DNA from: CAYFHQ01 sp964342805 | GTDB taxonomy: Bacteria > Bacillota > Clostridia > Peptostreptococcales > Acidaminobacteraceae | NCBI GenBank assembly: GCA_964342805.1 | Contig: CAYFHQ010000053.1 | Span: 1-24,714, forward strand | Reading direction: 5' to 3' | Length of the DNA stretch: 24,714 nt | Shown: piece after piece, positions 14,960-22,958 of the stretch | How positions within the stretch are numbered: position 1 is the stretch's first letter | Layout of the letters: each line of letters begins with the position of its first letter | Notes under the pieces: generated by a model | Told to the model about the DNA's origin: nothing | The model's input: only the letters and a program-made list of their open reading frames with translations | The model's database searches: none | Made by a program: the position numbers and the translations under genes

Positions 14960-15568
14960 TTATGACTCCTGGTTCAGGACCACGTCATGCCAAAGCTCTA
15001 AAACTTGTTCATGGGTCCGGCTGACTTCCCTGGAGTTGTCTATGATCCGGCTGGCCCGCTTCTCCTTATCGGACAGGGCCATTTGAGCATTAATTCGGTT
15101 TTCAGCCTCTTCCTGGGTCATTTGGTCCCGGTTCATGATCCGTTCCATTTGGGCCTTACGCTCAAGGGAGACCAACCAGGTTTCTTCCACCAGGTCCTCC
15201 ATCTTCATTTCGAACAAGAGGGCACAGTCCACCACCACACACCGGTAGCGGTCGTCATCCTTGAACTGGTCAATCTGTGAGGCAATTTCCTTCATAATCC
15301 GAGGATGGGTAATGCCATTGAGCTGGTCGAGTTTGTCCTTGTTGCCAAAGACAAGAGAGCCCAGCTTCTTCCGGTCCAGTTCACCACTAGGAAGAATATA
15401 GTCTTCACCAAAGGTGGTCTTGATTTCGTCCAGGGCAGGACGGCCTACCTCTACCACTTCCCGGGCTATACTGTCTGCGTCAATGACCTTGGCACCCAGA
15501 CACCGAAGCATGCGGGAAACCGTGCTTTTACCAGAGCCTATGCCGCCAGTCAATCCGATTACTTTCAT
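14960..15568 (-). CDS. coaE: Dephospho-CoA kinase
   Basis: 202 residues from the chosen start. It phosphorylates the 3'-hydroxyl of dephospho-CoA, the last step of coenzyme A synthesis. Walker A GGIGSGKST lies at about 8-16, the DADSIARE acceptor-site motif near 31-38, GITHPRI near 85, and the VDCALLFE and RMNRDQ-type lid segments follow, all typical of CoaE at the usual length of about 200. The frame is open from 15595, overlapping the polA stop, but family members begin at MKVIGLTGGIGSGKS, so the ATG at 15568 is preferred. It forms an operon with polA, 13 bases downstream of its stop. The common polA-mutM-coaE order of Firmicutes is seen without mutM. Confidence 0.93.
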   Translation of the reverse strand: MKVIGLTGGIGSGKSTVSRMLRCLGAKVIDADSIAREVVEVGRPALDEIKTTFGEDYILPSGELDRKKLGSLVFGNKDKLDQLNGITHPRIMKEIASQIDQFKDDDRYRCVVVDCALLFEMKMEDLVEETWLVSLERKAQMERIMNRDQMTQEEAENRINAQMALSDKEKRASRIIDNSREVSRTHEQVLELWHDVVLNQES

Positions 15569-15581
15569 ATCTTCCAGTTCC

Positions 15582-18311
15582 TTATTTGGTATCATACCAG
15601 GACGCTCCTGTACTCATATCTACCTTGAGCGGTACATTGAAGCCACCAATCAGTGGGGAATCCACCGCTTGTACCATGAGGCCCAGCAGCAAGGCTTCCA
15701 CTTGCTCCAGTTCTTCCGGTTCCACGTCGATGATCAATTCATCGTGTACTTGCAGGATTAGCTTGGAAGCCAGGTTTTGATCTTTAATAGCCCTGTATAC
15801 GTTGACCATGGCCACCTTGATCACGTCTGCCGCCGATCCCTGGATAGGGGTGTTCATGGCAGTTCGCTCACCAAAGGACCTTAGATTAAAGTTCTTACTG
15901 TGGATCTCTGGAATATAGCGACGACGGTTCAGTATGGTCGTTACGTAGCCATTCTCCTTGCAGGTGTCTATGGTCTGGTCCATGAAGGTCCGTACGTTGG
16001 GATAGTTGGCAAAGTAAGCCTCAATATACTGCTTGGCTTCCTTTCGGGTGATCTTTAGGTTTTCAGAAAGTCCAAAATCACTCATGCCATAAACAATGCC
16101 AAAGTTGACTTCCTTGGCCCGGCTCCGCTCCAGAGAAGTGACTTCCTCCACGGGTGTTGCAAAGACCTGGGAAGCGGTCATGCTATGGATATCAATGCCC
16201 TCGTTGAAGGCCTTGAGTAAGTTTTTGTCCCCAGACATATGGGCCAGTACTCGGAGTTCAATCTGGGAGTAGTCGGCGCCCAGGAGGGTACGGTTTTCAC
16301 TTGGTATAAAGACCTTCCGTAGCCGTCTACCCAGAGGCAGTCGAACAGGAATATTTTGCAGGTTGGGGTCCGTGGAGCTCAACCGCCCAGTTACTGCAAC
16401 CGTCTGGTTGAGGCTGGTGTGGACCTTGCCTGTGGTTTCATTCTTTACAGCAAACAAGCCGTCCACATAGGTGGACTTGAGCTTGGTATAGGTTCTATAC
16501 TCCACCACTGCCGGGATAATAGGGTGCTTGTCTTCCAGCTTCATGAGTATGTCATGGCTGGTGGAATAGCCCGTCTTGGTCTTTTTAATAATAGGCAGTT
16601 CCAGTTTTTCAAATAGGATGACACCCAACTGCTTGGGTGAGTTGATGTTAAACTCCTCCCCTGCCATTTCATAAATGTCCGTAGTGATCTTGGCGATCAT
16701 TTCCGTCAGTTCCTCGTCCATGGCCTTGAGCTCTTCTGTGTCGATGGTGAAGCCCTGGAACTCAATGTCTGCCAGTACTTCAATCAAGGGCATTTCCACT
16801 TCATCAAAGAGGGGGATCAGGTCCCATTCTTCCAGTTTTCCATGGAGGGGTTCATACAGGTCATAGGCCACGCGGGCAAAGTCAGCCACGTAACTTGGAA
16901 TGACCTCTGCGTCCGCATCGGCTGTAAGGGGTTCAACTTGTAGCATTTCCCCGTAGGTCTTAGCCTTTTTGCCCGTACCAAGGAGTTCTTTTTCGGTTTT
17001 CATGGACCGGGTGAAGTATTCCATGGCAATGTCCGCCAGTTCATACTTGCTTCTGCCTGGTTCAATCAGATAGAGGGCAATGAAGCCGTCAAAGTCCAGA
17101 CCCTGGAGGTCAATGCCATACCGTAGTAAAATCAGGTAATCTTTCTTGGTATTAAAGCCGATCTTTTTAACCTCTGGGTCCTCTAACAAAGGTTTCAAGA
17201 GGTCAATCATGGCCGAGTCCCCCTGGATGTCTACAAACCAGCGGTCTTCCCCAAAGAAGATCCCTAGGCCCAGGAGGACGTCTGTGCGGACATTGGCCTT
17301 GTCAAATACCGTATGGAAGGCAAACCGACCCTTTTCTCTTAGGGTAGCGATCAGTTTTTCAAGGCCTGTAGCAGTGTTTACAAGCATGAGGTCAGGGGTG
17401 TTTTCTTCCACCTTCTCCGTGACTTCTTCCCCTTCGTCGGTCCCGTGGAGGGTTTTCACCCGGCTAATGAGGCTGGCAAAGCCAAGGTCACGGAAGATGT
17501 CCGCCACTTTTTCCTTGTCAGGAGGGAGGACCTTGAGCTCTTCCAAGTTAAAGTCCAGAGGCACGTCCACCATAATGGTTGCCAACTGCTTGGACATGAT
17601 GGCACTTTGGGCATGTTCCTCCACCAGGCCTCGAATACGCTTGTTGGTGATCTCCTCGAACTTTTCCACCATTTCTTCAACGGTCGTAAACTGCTCAAGC
17701 AGGGCTACAGCCTTCTTGGGGCCAATTCCTGGAATACCAGGAATGTTGTCAGAAGAGTCCCCTTGGAGACCCTTTAGGTCAATAATGCGGTCAGGGAAGA
17801 CTCCGTACTTTTCGTTAACCATGTCTGGGGTATAGACGATCTCCCCCTTACGACCCTTGAGGACTACTTTTGTATGGTCGTTGACCAACTGCATGTAGTC
17901 TTGGTCCCCGGTTACCAGGTAAATGTCCAGGCCGTCCTTGGCACATATTTTGGCCACCGTACCCACCAGGTCATCGGCTTCAAAGCCCTGGAGTTCCATG
18001 CGGGAAATTCCCATGGCGTCCAGTAGATCTTTTAAAATCGGCATTTGCTGGGCCAGTTCCGGTGGCATGCCCTTTCGAGTGGCCTTGTAACCGTCAAACT
18101 GCTGGTGTCTAAAGGTAGGCCCCTTCATGTCAAAGGCCACAGACAGGTACTGGGGGTCGTAGGTGTCTGTCAGTTTAAACAACATGTTCAGGAAGCCATA
18201 CACCGCATTGGTGGGCACCCCGTCCTTGTTGGTTAGGTTTGCGTTTCTCGTTGCAAAAAATGCTTGGTTGACCAAGCTGTTTCCATCTATGATGACAATG
18301 CGTTCTGCCAT
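15582..18311 (-). CDS. polA: DNA polymerase I
   Basis: 909 residues from the chosen start. It fills gaps and removes Okazaki primers during replication and repair. The 5' nuclease domain (about 1-290) starts IVIIDGNSLVNQAFFA and contains the helix-hairpin-helix GIPGIGPKKA. A 3'-5' exonuclease fold follows (about 300-480), but its Asp-x-Glu position reads FAFHTVFD and the Tyr-x3-Asp position reads YVADF, so metal ligands are missing and proofreading should be lost, as in Bacillus PolA. The polymerase domain has motif A LGADYSQIELR, motif B RSRAKEVNFGIVYG and motif C LQVHDELIID. AAGGAGG lies 6 bases before the ATG at 18311, better than the upstream ATG at 18326. It is followed by coaE. Confidence 0.97.
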   Translation of the reverse strand: MAERIVIIDGNSLVNQAFFATRNANLTNKDGVPTNAVYGFLNMLFKLTDTYDPQYLSVAFDMKGPTFRHQQFDGYKATRKGMPPELAQQMPILKDLLDAMGISRMELQGFEADDLVGTVAKICAKDGLDIYLVTGDQDYMQLVNDHTKVVLKGRKGEIVYTPDMVNEKYGVFPDRIIDLKGLQGDSSDNIPGIPGIGPKKAVALLEQFTTVEEMVEKFEEITNKRIRGLVEEHAQSAIMSKQLATIMVDVPLDFNLEELKVLPPDKEKVADIFRDLGFASLISRVKTLHGTDEGEEVTEKVEENTPDLMLVNTATGLEKLIATLREKGRFAFHTVFDKANVRTDVLLGLGIFFGEDRWFVDIQGDSAMIDLLKPLLEDPEVKKIGFNTKKDYLILLRYGIDLQGLDFDGFIALYLIEPGRSKYELADIAMEYFTRSMKTEKELLGTGKKAKTYGEMLQVEPLTADADAEVIPSYVADFARVAYDLYEPLHGKLEEWDLIPLFDEVEMPLIEVLADIEFQGFTIDTEELKAMDEELTEMIAKITTDIYEMAGEEFNINSPKQLGVILFEKLELPIIKKTKTGYSTSHDILMKLEDKHPIIPAVVEYRTYTKLKSTYVDGLFAVKNETTGKVHTSLNQTVAVTGRLSSTDPNLQNIPVRLPLGRRLRKVFIPSENRTLLGADYSQIELRVLAHMSGDKNLLKAFNEGIDIHSMTASQVFATPVEEVTSLERSRAKEVNFGIVYGMSDFGLSENLKITRKEAKQYIEAYFANYPNVRTFMDQTIDTCKENGYVTTILNRRRYIPEIHSKNFNLRSFGERTAMNTPIQGSAADVIKVAMVNVYRAIKDQNLASKLILQVHDELIIDVEPEELEQVEALLLGLMVQAVDSPLIGGFNVPLKVDMSTGASWYDTK

Positions 18312-18344
18312 TGTGTCCTCCTTCAACTCTTTGTCCTACCCTCT

Positions 18345-18353
18345 ATTGTAACA
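18345..18353 (-). promoter_or_regulatory. Extended -10 promoter of polA-coaE
   Basis: The minus strand reads TGT then TACAAT, an extended -10 about 35 bases before the polA start. The -35 region is weak (TTTCGT at 17 bases). Confidence 0.45.
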
Positions 18354-18395
18354 GTTTCAGGTACGTAACGAAACCTTGTGAAAGAACATCCAGGG

Positions 18396-18454
18396 GCAAA
18401 AGAAAAGCATATGTAGGTGCAAATCGCCACTGCGTTTCACTCATACATATGCTT
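18396..18454 (-). terminator. Intrinsic terminator after the histidine kinase gene
   Basis: A perfect 11-bp inverted repeat, AAGCATATGTA (18405-18415) and TACATATGCTT (18444-18454), with a 28-base loop that can form a further small stem. On the minus strand it ends in CTTTTCTTTT. It lies 9 bases past the kinase stop codon. Confidence 0.75.
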
Positions 18455-18462
18455 ACCCAAAT

Positions 18463-20421
18463 CTATGAAATTGTGCCACCCTTTTTCTTGGGAATCAGAA
18501 GGGAGACTTTAAAGAGGTCTCCGTCGATCACCGGGGTCATTTCCACCCCCAAAACAGCGGAAAGACTCAGGGCGATGGAAAGGCCTAGGCCATTGCCTTC
18601 AGAGGTTCTGGAGGCTTCTCCCCGGACAAACCGCCCCATGAGGTCCTCTATGGGAATGTTAAGGGGTTCTGCAGACATATTTTTCATGTCCAACAAGACA
18701 TGGTCGCCGTGATCTTTGAGCTGGACGTATACCCGGCTTCCTTCCATGGCATACTTGCTGGAGTTGGAATAGAGGTTGTCCAGAATACGGTGCATGACAA
18801 CGGGGTCGGAAGTAATGGACACCTGGTCCAGGTCAAACTCCTCCACAAGGTTGAGCTTTCTTGCTTCCATGATCGTCCCATACTCCCCACTGACCTGGTG
18901 GAGCATTTCAAGGAGGTTCATGGACACCAGGGTCACATCCATATGGCCCGAGGAGGCCTTGGAGGCTTCAACCAACTGGTTAATCAGGTGGTTGAGTCGT
19001 CCTGCCTTGTCCCTGAGAATACCCACATACTCCTGGGCCCGTTCATTGTCCAGGTCTTCCTTGGACAGGAGGTCCGTATAGGAAATAATGGACGTCAAGG
19101 GGTTCTTGAGGTCATGGGTCACGTTGGCAATCAGCTCCGTTTTGAGCTTCTCACTCTTAAGGGCGTCGGCCACGGACACTTCAATGCCTTCTTGGATACT
19201 TTCCATTTGTCCCAGTATGGGCCGGTAGCCACTGAGGACCGTTACCGGGTCCACCTGGTGGTCTAGCTTCCCATTGGCCAGGTTCTCCATGCGTCCAAAG
19301 ACCTTAGACAGGGAGTTGAGGTGCAAGACCAAAACTGCCAGGCCACAAACAAGGAGGATCATGGCGACCACCAAGCTCACAGCAGAGTAGACCGCCGACA
19401 TGGACAGGACCAGCAAGGCCACCAAATAAACTAAAGTGTAAACCACCCATAGGGGTTTAAAGACGTGCCGCATACGGATGTTGCCAATGGGTCTTAGGAG
19501 TCGCCCTAAGCCCCTGATGAACCAGCCTATGAACCGCACAGTAAACCAGGACCGCCAGAAGGTTCTGGCCTTAGCCCGACGGCTGATGGAAAGGATAAAG
19601 AGTACAGCCAAAAATGCCGCCCAGCCGGAAGCTATGGCCATGATTTGATTAAAGTTGTCGTACTCATGCAAGTTGGTCAAGAGAATAAAGGGAATGGCTG
19701 AAAGGATCATGGTGACCGAAATGAAAATTTCAAAGTCAACCTTGTCCATGACCCCCAGGTGAACCTCGCTGTCATACCGTCTCTGACCCGCCCCTTGAAT
19801 GAGGCCATACAAGAGGATCAGAATTGCCATACCACCAAACATGGCCAACTGAACCAACTGGCCCACCCACTGGCGGAAGACTTCATAACCCTGGTATTCT
19901 TTACCGATCAGGCCGGTGTCATCCTTGGGCGAAATACTCGTGTAAAGCCGGACTGGTTCAGGATAGCCCCGCTTGGTCTCCAGTTCCTCAAACCCATTAT
20001 GCAAGACTGAGGAATGCAGGTACCAGGCTATGGACCCATTGAGGGAAGACGTATCGAATTTTGACCAAAGGGTCCCGTTTGGACTAGAGGAATAGGTTCC
20101 TAGATCAGTCCCCATAGTGGACCCACTCAATATGACATTGTCTTCCCCATCAACCAGGTGGAAGGCAAACGTGGTGGAATAGACCCGTCTTTCCTTGTAA
20201 TGGTCTCGCCCCAGGGCCTCCAGCATAACGTCCTCTGCCAACTTCCTATGGGTTTCCCGGAAGGGCTGCGTCTTCTCAAATTCGTCGGAGTAGGCATACT
20301 CTCCACTCCTGTAAAGCTCCACTGCCATATAGCCGGCATAGACCGCCATGGCAATGATCAGCAATATACTAATCCCCTTCACCAAGGGATGATAACTCAA
20401 ATTTCTCAATTTTGTACCCAA
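18463..20421 (-). CDS. Multi-spanning sensor histidine kinase
   Basis: 652 residues, long for an OmpR-linked kinase. TM1 is at about 15-35 and an extracellular sensor region at about 36-183. A membrane block with probable helices follows at about 187-208, 229-249, 257-281, 322-342 and 344-367, then a HAMP-like linker. The DHp domain has the H-box VTHDLKNPLTSIISYTDLL with His436, and the HATPase domain has the N-box DNLYSNSSKYA and G-box EGNGLGLSIALS. It autophosphorylates and passes phosphate to the adjacent response regulator. No ATG fits the start: the frame opens with TTG at 20421 after an AAAGGTGG-type site, overlapping the regulator gene by 53 bases. A GTG at 20382 is the alternative. 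The signal is unknown. Confidence 0.88.
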   Translation of the reverse strand: MGTKLRNLSYHPLVKGISILLIIAMAVYAGYMAVELYRSGEYAYSDEFEKTQPFRETHRKLAEDVMLEALGRDHYKERRVYSTTFAFHLVDGEDNVILSGSTMGTDLGTYSSSPNGTLWSKFDTSSLNGSIAWYLHSSVLHNGFEELETKRGYPEPVRLYTSISPKDDTGLIGKEYQGYEVFRQWVGQLVQLAMFGGMAILILLYGLIQGAGQRRYDSEVHLGVMDKVDFEIFISVTMILSAIPFILLTNLHEYDNFNQIMAIASGWAAFLAVLFILSISRRAKARTFWRSWFTVRFIGWFIRGLGRLLRPIGNIRMRHVFKPLWVVYTLVYLVALLVLSMSAVYSAVSLVVAMILLVCGLAVLVLHLNSLSKVFGRMENLANGKLDHQVDPVTVLSGYRPILGQMESIQEGIEVSVADALKSEKLKTELIANVTHDLKNPLTSIISYTDLLSKEDLDNERAQEYVGILRDKAGRLNHLINQLVEASKASSGHMDVTLVSMNLLEMLHQVSGEYGTIMEARKLNLVEEFDLDQVSITSDPVVMHRILDNLYSNSSKYAMEGSRVYVQLKDHGDHVLLDMKNMSAEPLNIPIEDLMGRFVRGEASRTSEGNGLGLSIALSLSAVLGVEMTPVIDGDLFKVSLLIPKKKGGTIS

Positions 20422-21088
20422 TACCCCACACCACCTTTAAATAAATCGGATTCTTAGGATCCACTTCAATTTTTTCTCGTATACGTCTCACATGGACCGC
20501 AATGGTATTGTTTGAGGCAAAGGCCACGTCATTCCAGGCCGCCTCAAACAACTCCTCCGTTGAAAACACCTTGCCCAAGTTGGTCATGAGGACTCGCAAA
20601 ATCCGCCACTCCGTCGGGGTTATGGCTATGGCCTCCCCGTCTAGGCTTACAGATTTTTGGTCCAAGTCCATTTCCAGACCCCCAGTCCGAATGATATTCT
20701 GCTGGACCACCTGAGTCCCCAACTGGGTATACCTGCGGAGCTGGGCCTTGACCCTTGCCACCATCTCCAAGGGGTTGTAGGGCTTGGTAATGTAATCATC
20801 CGCCCCAAAGTTAAGCCCAATCACCTTGTCTGTGTTCTCAGACTTGGCACTCAAAAAAATAATAGGCACATTGGATGTTTGCCTAATGGTCGCCACTGCT
20901 TCAAGGCCATCCATCTCTGGCATCATGATGTCCATCATGACCAAATGAATGGTTTCCTTCTTAAGGATTTCCAAGGCTTGCTTTCCATTGAATGCTTGAA
21001 ACGTGCGTATGCCTTCGCTTTTTAGATATATGCTAATCGCCTCGACAATGTCTTTGTCATCGTCGCAGACCAAAACCTGATACGTCAT
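20369..21088 (-). CDS. OmpR/PhoB-family response regulator (VanR-like)
   Basis: 239 residues from the chosen start. The receiver domain (1-120) has the acidic pair Asp10-Asp11, phospho-acceptor Asp53 in VMMDIMMPEMDG, the Ser80 switch residue and Lys102 in the TKPYNP turn. The C-terminal winged helix (about 140-236) has ITPTEWRILRVLMTNLGKVFSTEELFEAAW, the recognition-helix segment NTIAVHVRRIREKIE and the hairpin YLKVVWGIGYKIE. The ATG at 21088 follows GGCGGTGA and starts MTYQVLVCDDD as expected; the longer frame from 21118 is not needed. The gene is transcribed first and its end overlaps the kinase gene, so translational coupling is likely. Confidence 0.93.
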   Translation of the reverse strand: MTYQVLVCDDDKDIVEAISIYLKSEGIRTFQAFNGKQALEILKKETIHLVMMDIMMPEMDGLEAVATIRQTSNVPIIFLSAKSENTDKVIGLNFGADDYITKPYNPLEMVARVKAQLRRYTQLGTQVVQQNIIRTGGLEMDLDQKSVSLDGEAIAITPTEWRILRVLMTNLGKVFSTEELFEAAWNDVAFASNNTIAVHVRRIREKIEVDPKNPIYLKVVWGIGYKIEKFELSSLGEGD

Positions 21089-21108
21089 TTTGTCACCGCC
21101 TTTCCTCG

Positions 21109-21117
21109 ATTGTAGCA
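21109..21117 (-). promoter_or_regulatory. Extended -10 promoter of the two-component operon
   Basis: The minus strand reads TGC followed by TACAAT, an extended -10, 21 bases before the response-regulator ATG. No good -35 is visible. A palindrome, CACACTTGTGTG (21225-21236), lies about 110 bases further upstream and is a weak operator candidate. Confidence 0.35.
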
Positions 21118-21262
21118 CGTTTCATCTTCAATATGGATTGTAGGTAAAACAAATTACAGGGGCAGGTGGACAAATCTTTCAACTTTCTTACGAGAAGAGG
21201 ATTTTACGCTCATGTGGTGGGTTTCACACTTGTGTGGGGCTAGAAAGCTTAACTTCAGGCAT

Positions 21263-21301
21263 AAAAAAACTGCTAGGCAAGTCTCAGCTTGTCTAGCAGT
21301 T
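21263..21301 (-). terminator. Intrinsic terminator after fabF
   Basis: AACTGCTAG (21268-21276) pairs with CTAGCAGTT (21293-21301), and across one mismatch CAAG pairs with CTTG, leaving a 6-base loop. On the minus strand seven T residues follow. It ends the acpP-fabF transcript. Confidence 0.9.
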
Positions 21302-21353
21302 CCTGTTGGTGATTTGATTGGTTCATTCTTGGTTTCATTCTAAGCACCTCTTA

Positions 21354-22592
21354 TTAAAAGTCCGCCTTTTTAAAAACCAAAGACCCATTATGCCCCCCAA
21401 ACCCAAAGCCATTGTTCATGACATATTGAAGGTCTTGGTGACGACCCTGGCCTAGGACATAGTCCAGGTCACAGTCCGGGTCAGGTTTTCCACTGCCAAC
21501 TGTCGGCGGCACAAAGCCTTCTAAAAGTGCATGGACACATACAACAGCTTCCACAGCCCCTGCCGCCCCCTGCAAGTGGCCAATCATTGACTTGGTGGAG
21601 GACACGGCCACAGCCGATGCGCCCGCACCAAAGACGGTTTTCACCGCCAGGGTTTCAACCCGATCGTTCTGGGGCGTGGATGTCCCGTGAGCATTGATAT
21701 AATCGATGGCCTCTGGCCCTACGCCAGCCTCTTCAAGGGCTTGTTCCATGGCCTCAACAGCCCCCCGTCCTTCTGGATGGGGAGAGGTCACATGGTAGGC
21801 GTCAGTGGAACAGCCATAGCCAACAACTTCCGCTAAAATGTGAGCACCCCGCTGCTGGGCGTGGGTCAAGGACTCCAGCATAAGAAAGCCTGCCCCTTCC
21901 CCCAGGACAAAACCACTTCGGTCTGCATCAAAGGGAATAGACGCCCGGTCGACATTTTCACTGGCAGTATGGGCATTCATGTTGGCAAAGCCCGCCAACA
22001 TAGAAGGGGTTATACAGGCTTCAGCCCCACCTGCCAATATGGCTTGGCTATAGCCATGGCGTATGGCCCGGGTGGCTTCGCCAATGGCATTGACACCGGA
22101 GGCACAGGCCGTCATGGTCGTATGGGTTTGACCCTGCAAGCTTAGGTCAATGGCAATCTGACCTGCGGCAATATTAGGCAGCCACTTGGGCATGTATAAG
22201 GGATTCACGAACTTTTCCCCATTGCCTAAGTACTTCTTATGTTCCTCTTCAACCGTCCCAATGCCGCCAACGCCAGTTCCCATGTAGACCCCAATGCGGC
22301 TGCTCTTAAGCGCATCCTTTTCAAAATTGGCTTGGGCAAAAGCCTGGCGGGCCGCCACCATGGCCAACTGGGTGTAGCGGTCCAGTCGCTTGACTTGTTT
22401 TCGGTCCAAGTGGTCCTTGGGGACAAAATCCTTGACTGGGGCGACCACCTTGACCTTGGACTGGTGGCCCGGAATGACCTCTTCTAGAGGTACAAAACCA
22501 TGACGGCCGTCCTTACAAGCTTGCCAAAATTCCTCTGCAGTTAAACCCGTTGGAGTTAGGGCCCCTAAGCCGGTTACAACAACCCGTTCCAT
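21354..22592 (-). CDS. fabF: Beta-ketoacyl-ACP synthase II (FabF-type)
   Basis: 412 residues, the usual FabF length. It condenses malonyl-ACP with an acyl-ACP to extend the chain by two carbons. The thiolase-fold signature is complete: nucleophile Cys163 in TACASGVNAIGEA, His302 in NAHGTSTPQND, Lys335 in STKSMIGHL and His339 in GHLQGAAGAVEAV, plus the C-terminal NNGFGFGGHN loop. It begins 3 bases after the acpP stop codon, so the pair is cotranscribed and probably coupled. Their shared promoter overlaps a BirA-like operator and they lie divergent from bioF-bioH-bioC. I therefore infer a role in making the pimeloyl chain from malonyl-ACP methyl ester, though a housekeeping fatty-acid role remains possible if it is the only copy. 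The symbol denotes the family, not a proven housekeeping role. Confidence 0.93.
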   Translation of the reverse strand: MERVVVTGLGALTPTGLTAEEFWQACKDGRHGFVPLEEVIPGHQSKVKVVAPVKDFVPKDHLDRKQVKRLDRYTQLAMVAARQAFAQANFEKDALKSSRIGVYMGTGVGGIGTVEEEHKKYLGNGEKFVNPLYMPKWLPNIAAGQIAIDLSLQGQTHTTMTACASGVNAIGEATRAIRHGYSQAILAGGAEACITPSMLAGFANMNAHTASENVDRASIPFDADRSGFVLGEGAGFLMLESLTHAQQRGAHILAEVVGYGCSTDAYHVTSPHPEGRGAVEAMEQALEEAGVGPEAIDYINAHGTSTPQNDRVETLAVKTVFGAGASAVAVSSTKSMIGHLQGAAGAVEAVVCVHALLEGFVPPTVGSGKPDPDCDLDYVLGQGRHQDLQYVMNNGFGFGGHNGSLVFKKADF

Positions 22593-22595
22593 GGT

Positions 22596-22829
22596 CTAGG
22601 ATCCAACCTTTGCTTGAACATGGTCCACCAACTCAGACACCGTGTCCATGTTGGCTGCTGCGTCGTCTTCCAATTCAATGTCAAAGTGGTTTTCCAGGGC
22701 CAAAAGGATCTGGGAAATGTCCAGGGAATCCGCGTCCAACTCGTCGTATATAGCTGTTTCAGGTGTGACCTCTTCCGGGTCAACCCCCATAATATCCACA
22801 AACAAATCTTGTATTTTATTAAAAACCAT
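22596..22829 (-). CDS. acpP: Acyl carrier protein
   Basis: 77 residues, acidic, four-helix ACP. The phosphopantetheine attachment is Ser35 in ELDADSLDISQILLALE, with Asp-Ser-Leu as in all fatty-acid ACPs; the residue after Leu is Asp rather than the usual Asp/Val-Glu pattern, with Ile-Ser following. A strong ribosome binding site (AAGGAGG) lies 5 bases before the ATG. It is the first gene of the acpP-fabF transcript and is controlled by the promoter at 22862-22890. Its placement against the biotin genes suggests it carries the malonyl methyl ester made by BioC. An equally simple view is that this is the general ACP of the cell. Confidence 0.95.
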   Translation of the reverse strand: MVFNKIQDLFVDIMGVDPEEVTPETAIYDELDADSLDISQILLALENHFDIELEDDAAANMDTVSELVDHVQAKVGS

Positions 22830-22861
22830 AATAGCCTCCTTGATTGCTTTTCATTGTTTAT

Positions 22862-22890
22862 AGTATAGGGGGATTTCATTCTATTGTAAA
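22862..22890 (-). promoter_or_regulatory. Promoter of acpP-fabF
   Basis: On the minus strand TTTACA (22885-22890) and TATACT (22862-22867) are exactly 17 bases apart, about 30 bases before the acpP start codon. The -35 hexamer lies inside the left half-site of the BirA-like operator. Confidence 0.75.
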
Positions 22891-22915
22891 CCAATTTAAC
22901 TCATTAAGTTGACAA
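22884..22915. promoter_or_regulatory. BirA-like biotin operator shared by divergent acpP-fabF and bioF-bioH-bioC
   Basis: TTGTAAACC (22884-22892) and AGTTGACAA (22907-22915) are inverted half-sites separated by 14 bases. The known BirA operator consensus is TTGTAAACC, a spacer of about 14-16, then GGTTTACAA; the left half is perfect and the right matches 7 of 9. The location next to three biotin genes makes chance unlikely. Each half-site covers the -35 box of one divergent promoter, so biotinyl-AMP-loaded BirA would shut both. The birA gene itself is not in the window. Confidence 0.75.
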
Positions 22916-22937
22916 TCGGGATCCCGACCAGTAGGAT
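22909..22937 (+). promoter_or_regulatory. Promoter of bioF-bioH-bioC
   Basis: A perfect -35 TTGACA (22909-22914) and -10 TAGGAT (22932-22937) are 17 bases apart. The -35 is within the right half-site of the BirA-like operator. The spacer contains a 12-bp perfect palindrome, TCGGGATCCCGA (22916-22927). Two consecutive GGAGG ribosome binding sites follow before the bioF ATG at 22959. Confidence 0.6.
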
Positions 22938-22958
22938 GGAGGTAACGGAGGTCTTGCC

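Noticed and set aside
17146..17835. A 229-codon plus-strand frame opposite polA
   Set aside because: It is a Ser/Arg-rich shadow of the polA coding sequence, with no start signal and no recognisable family.
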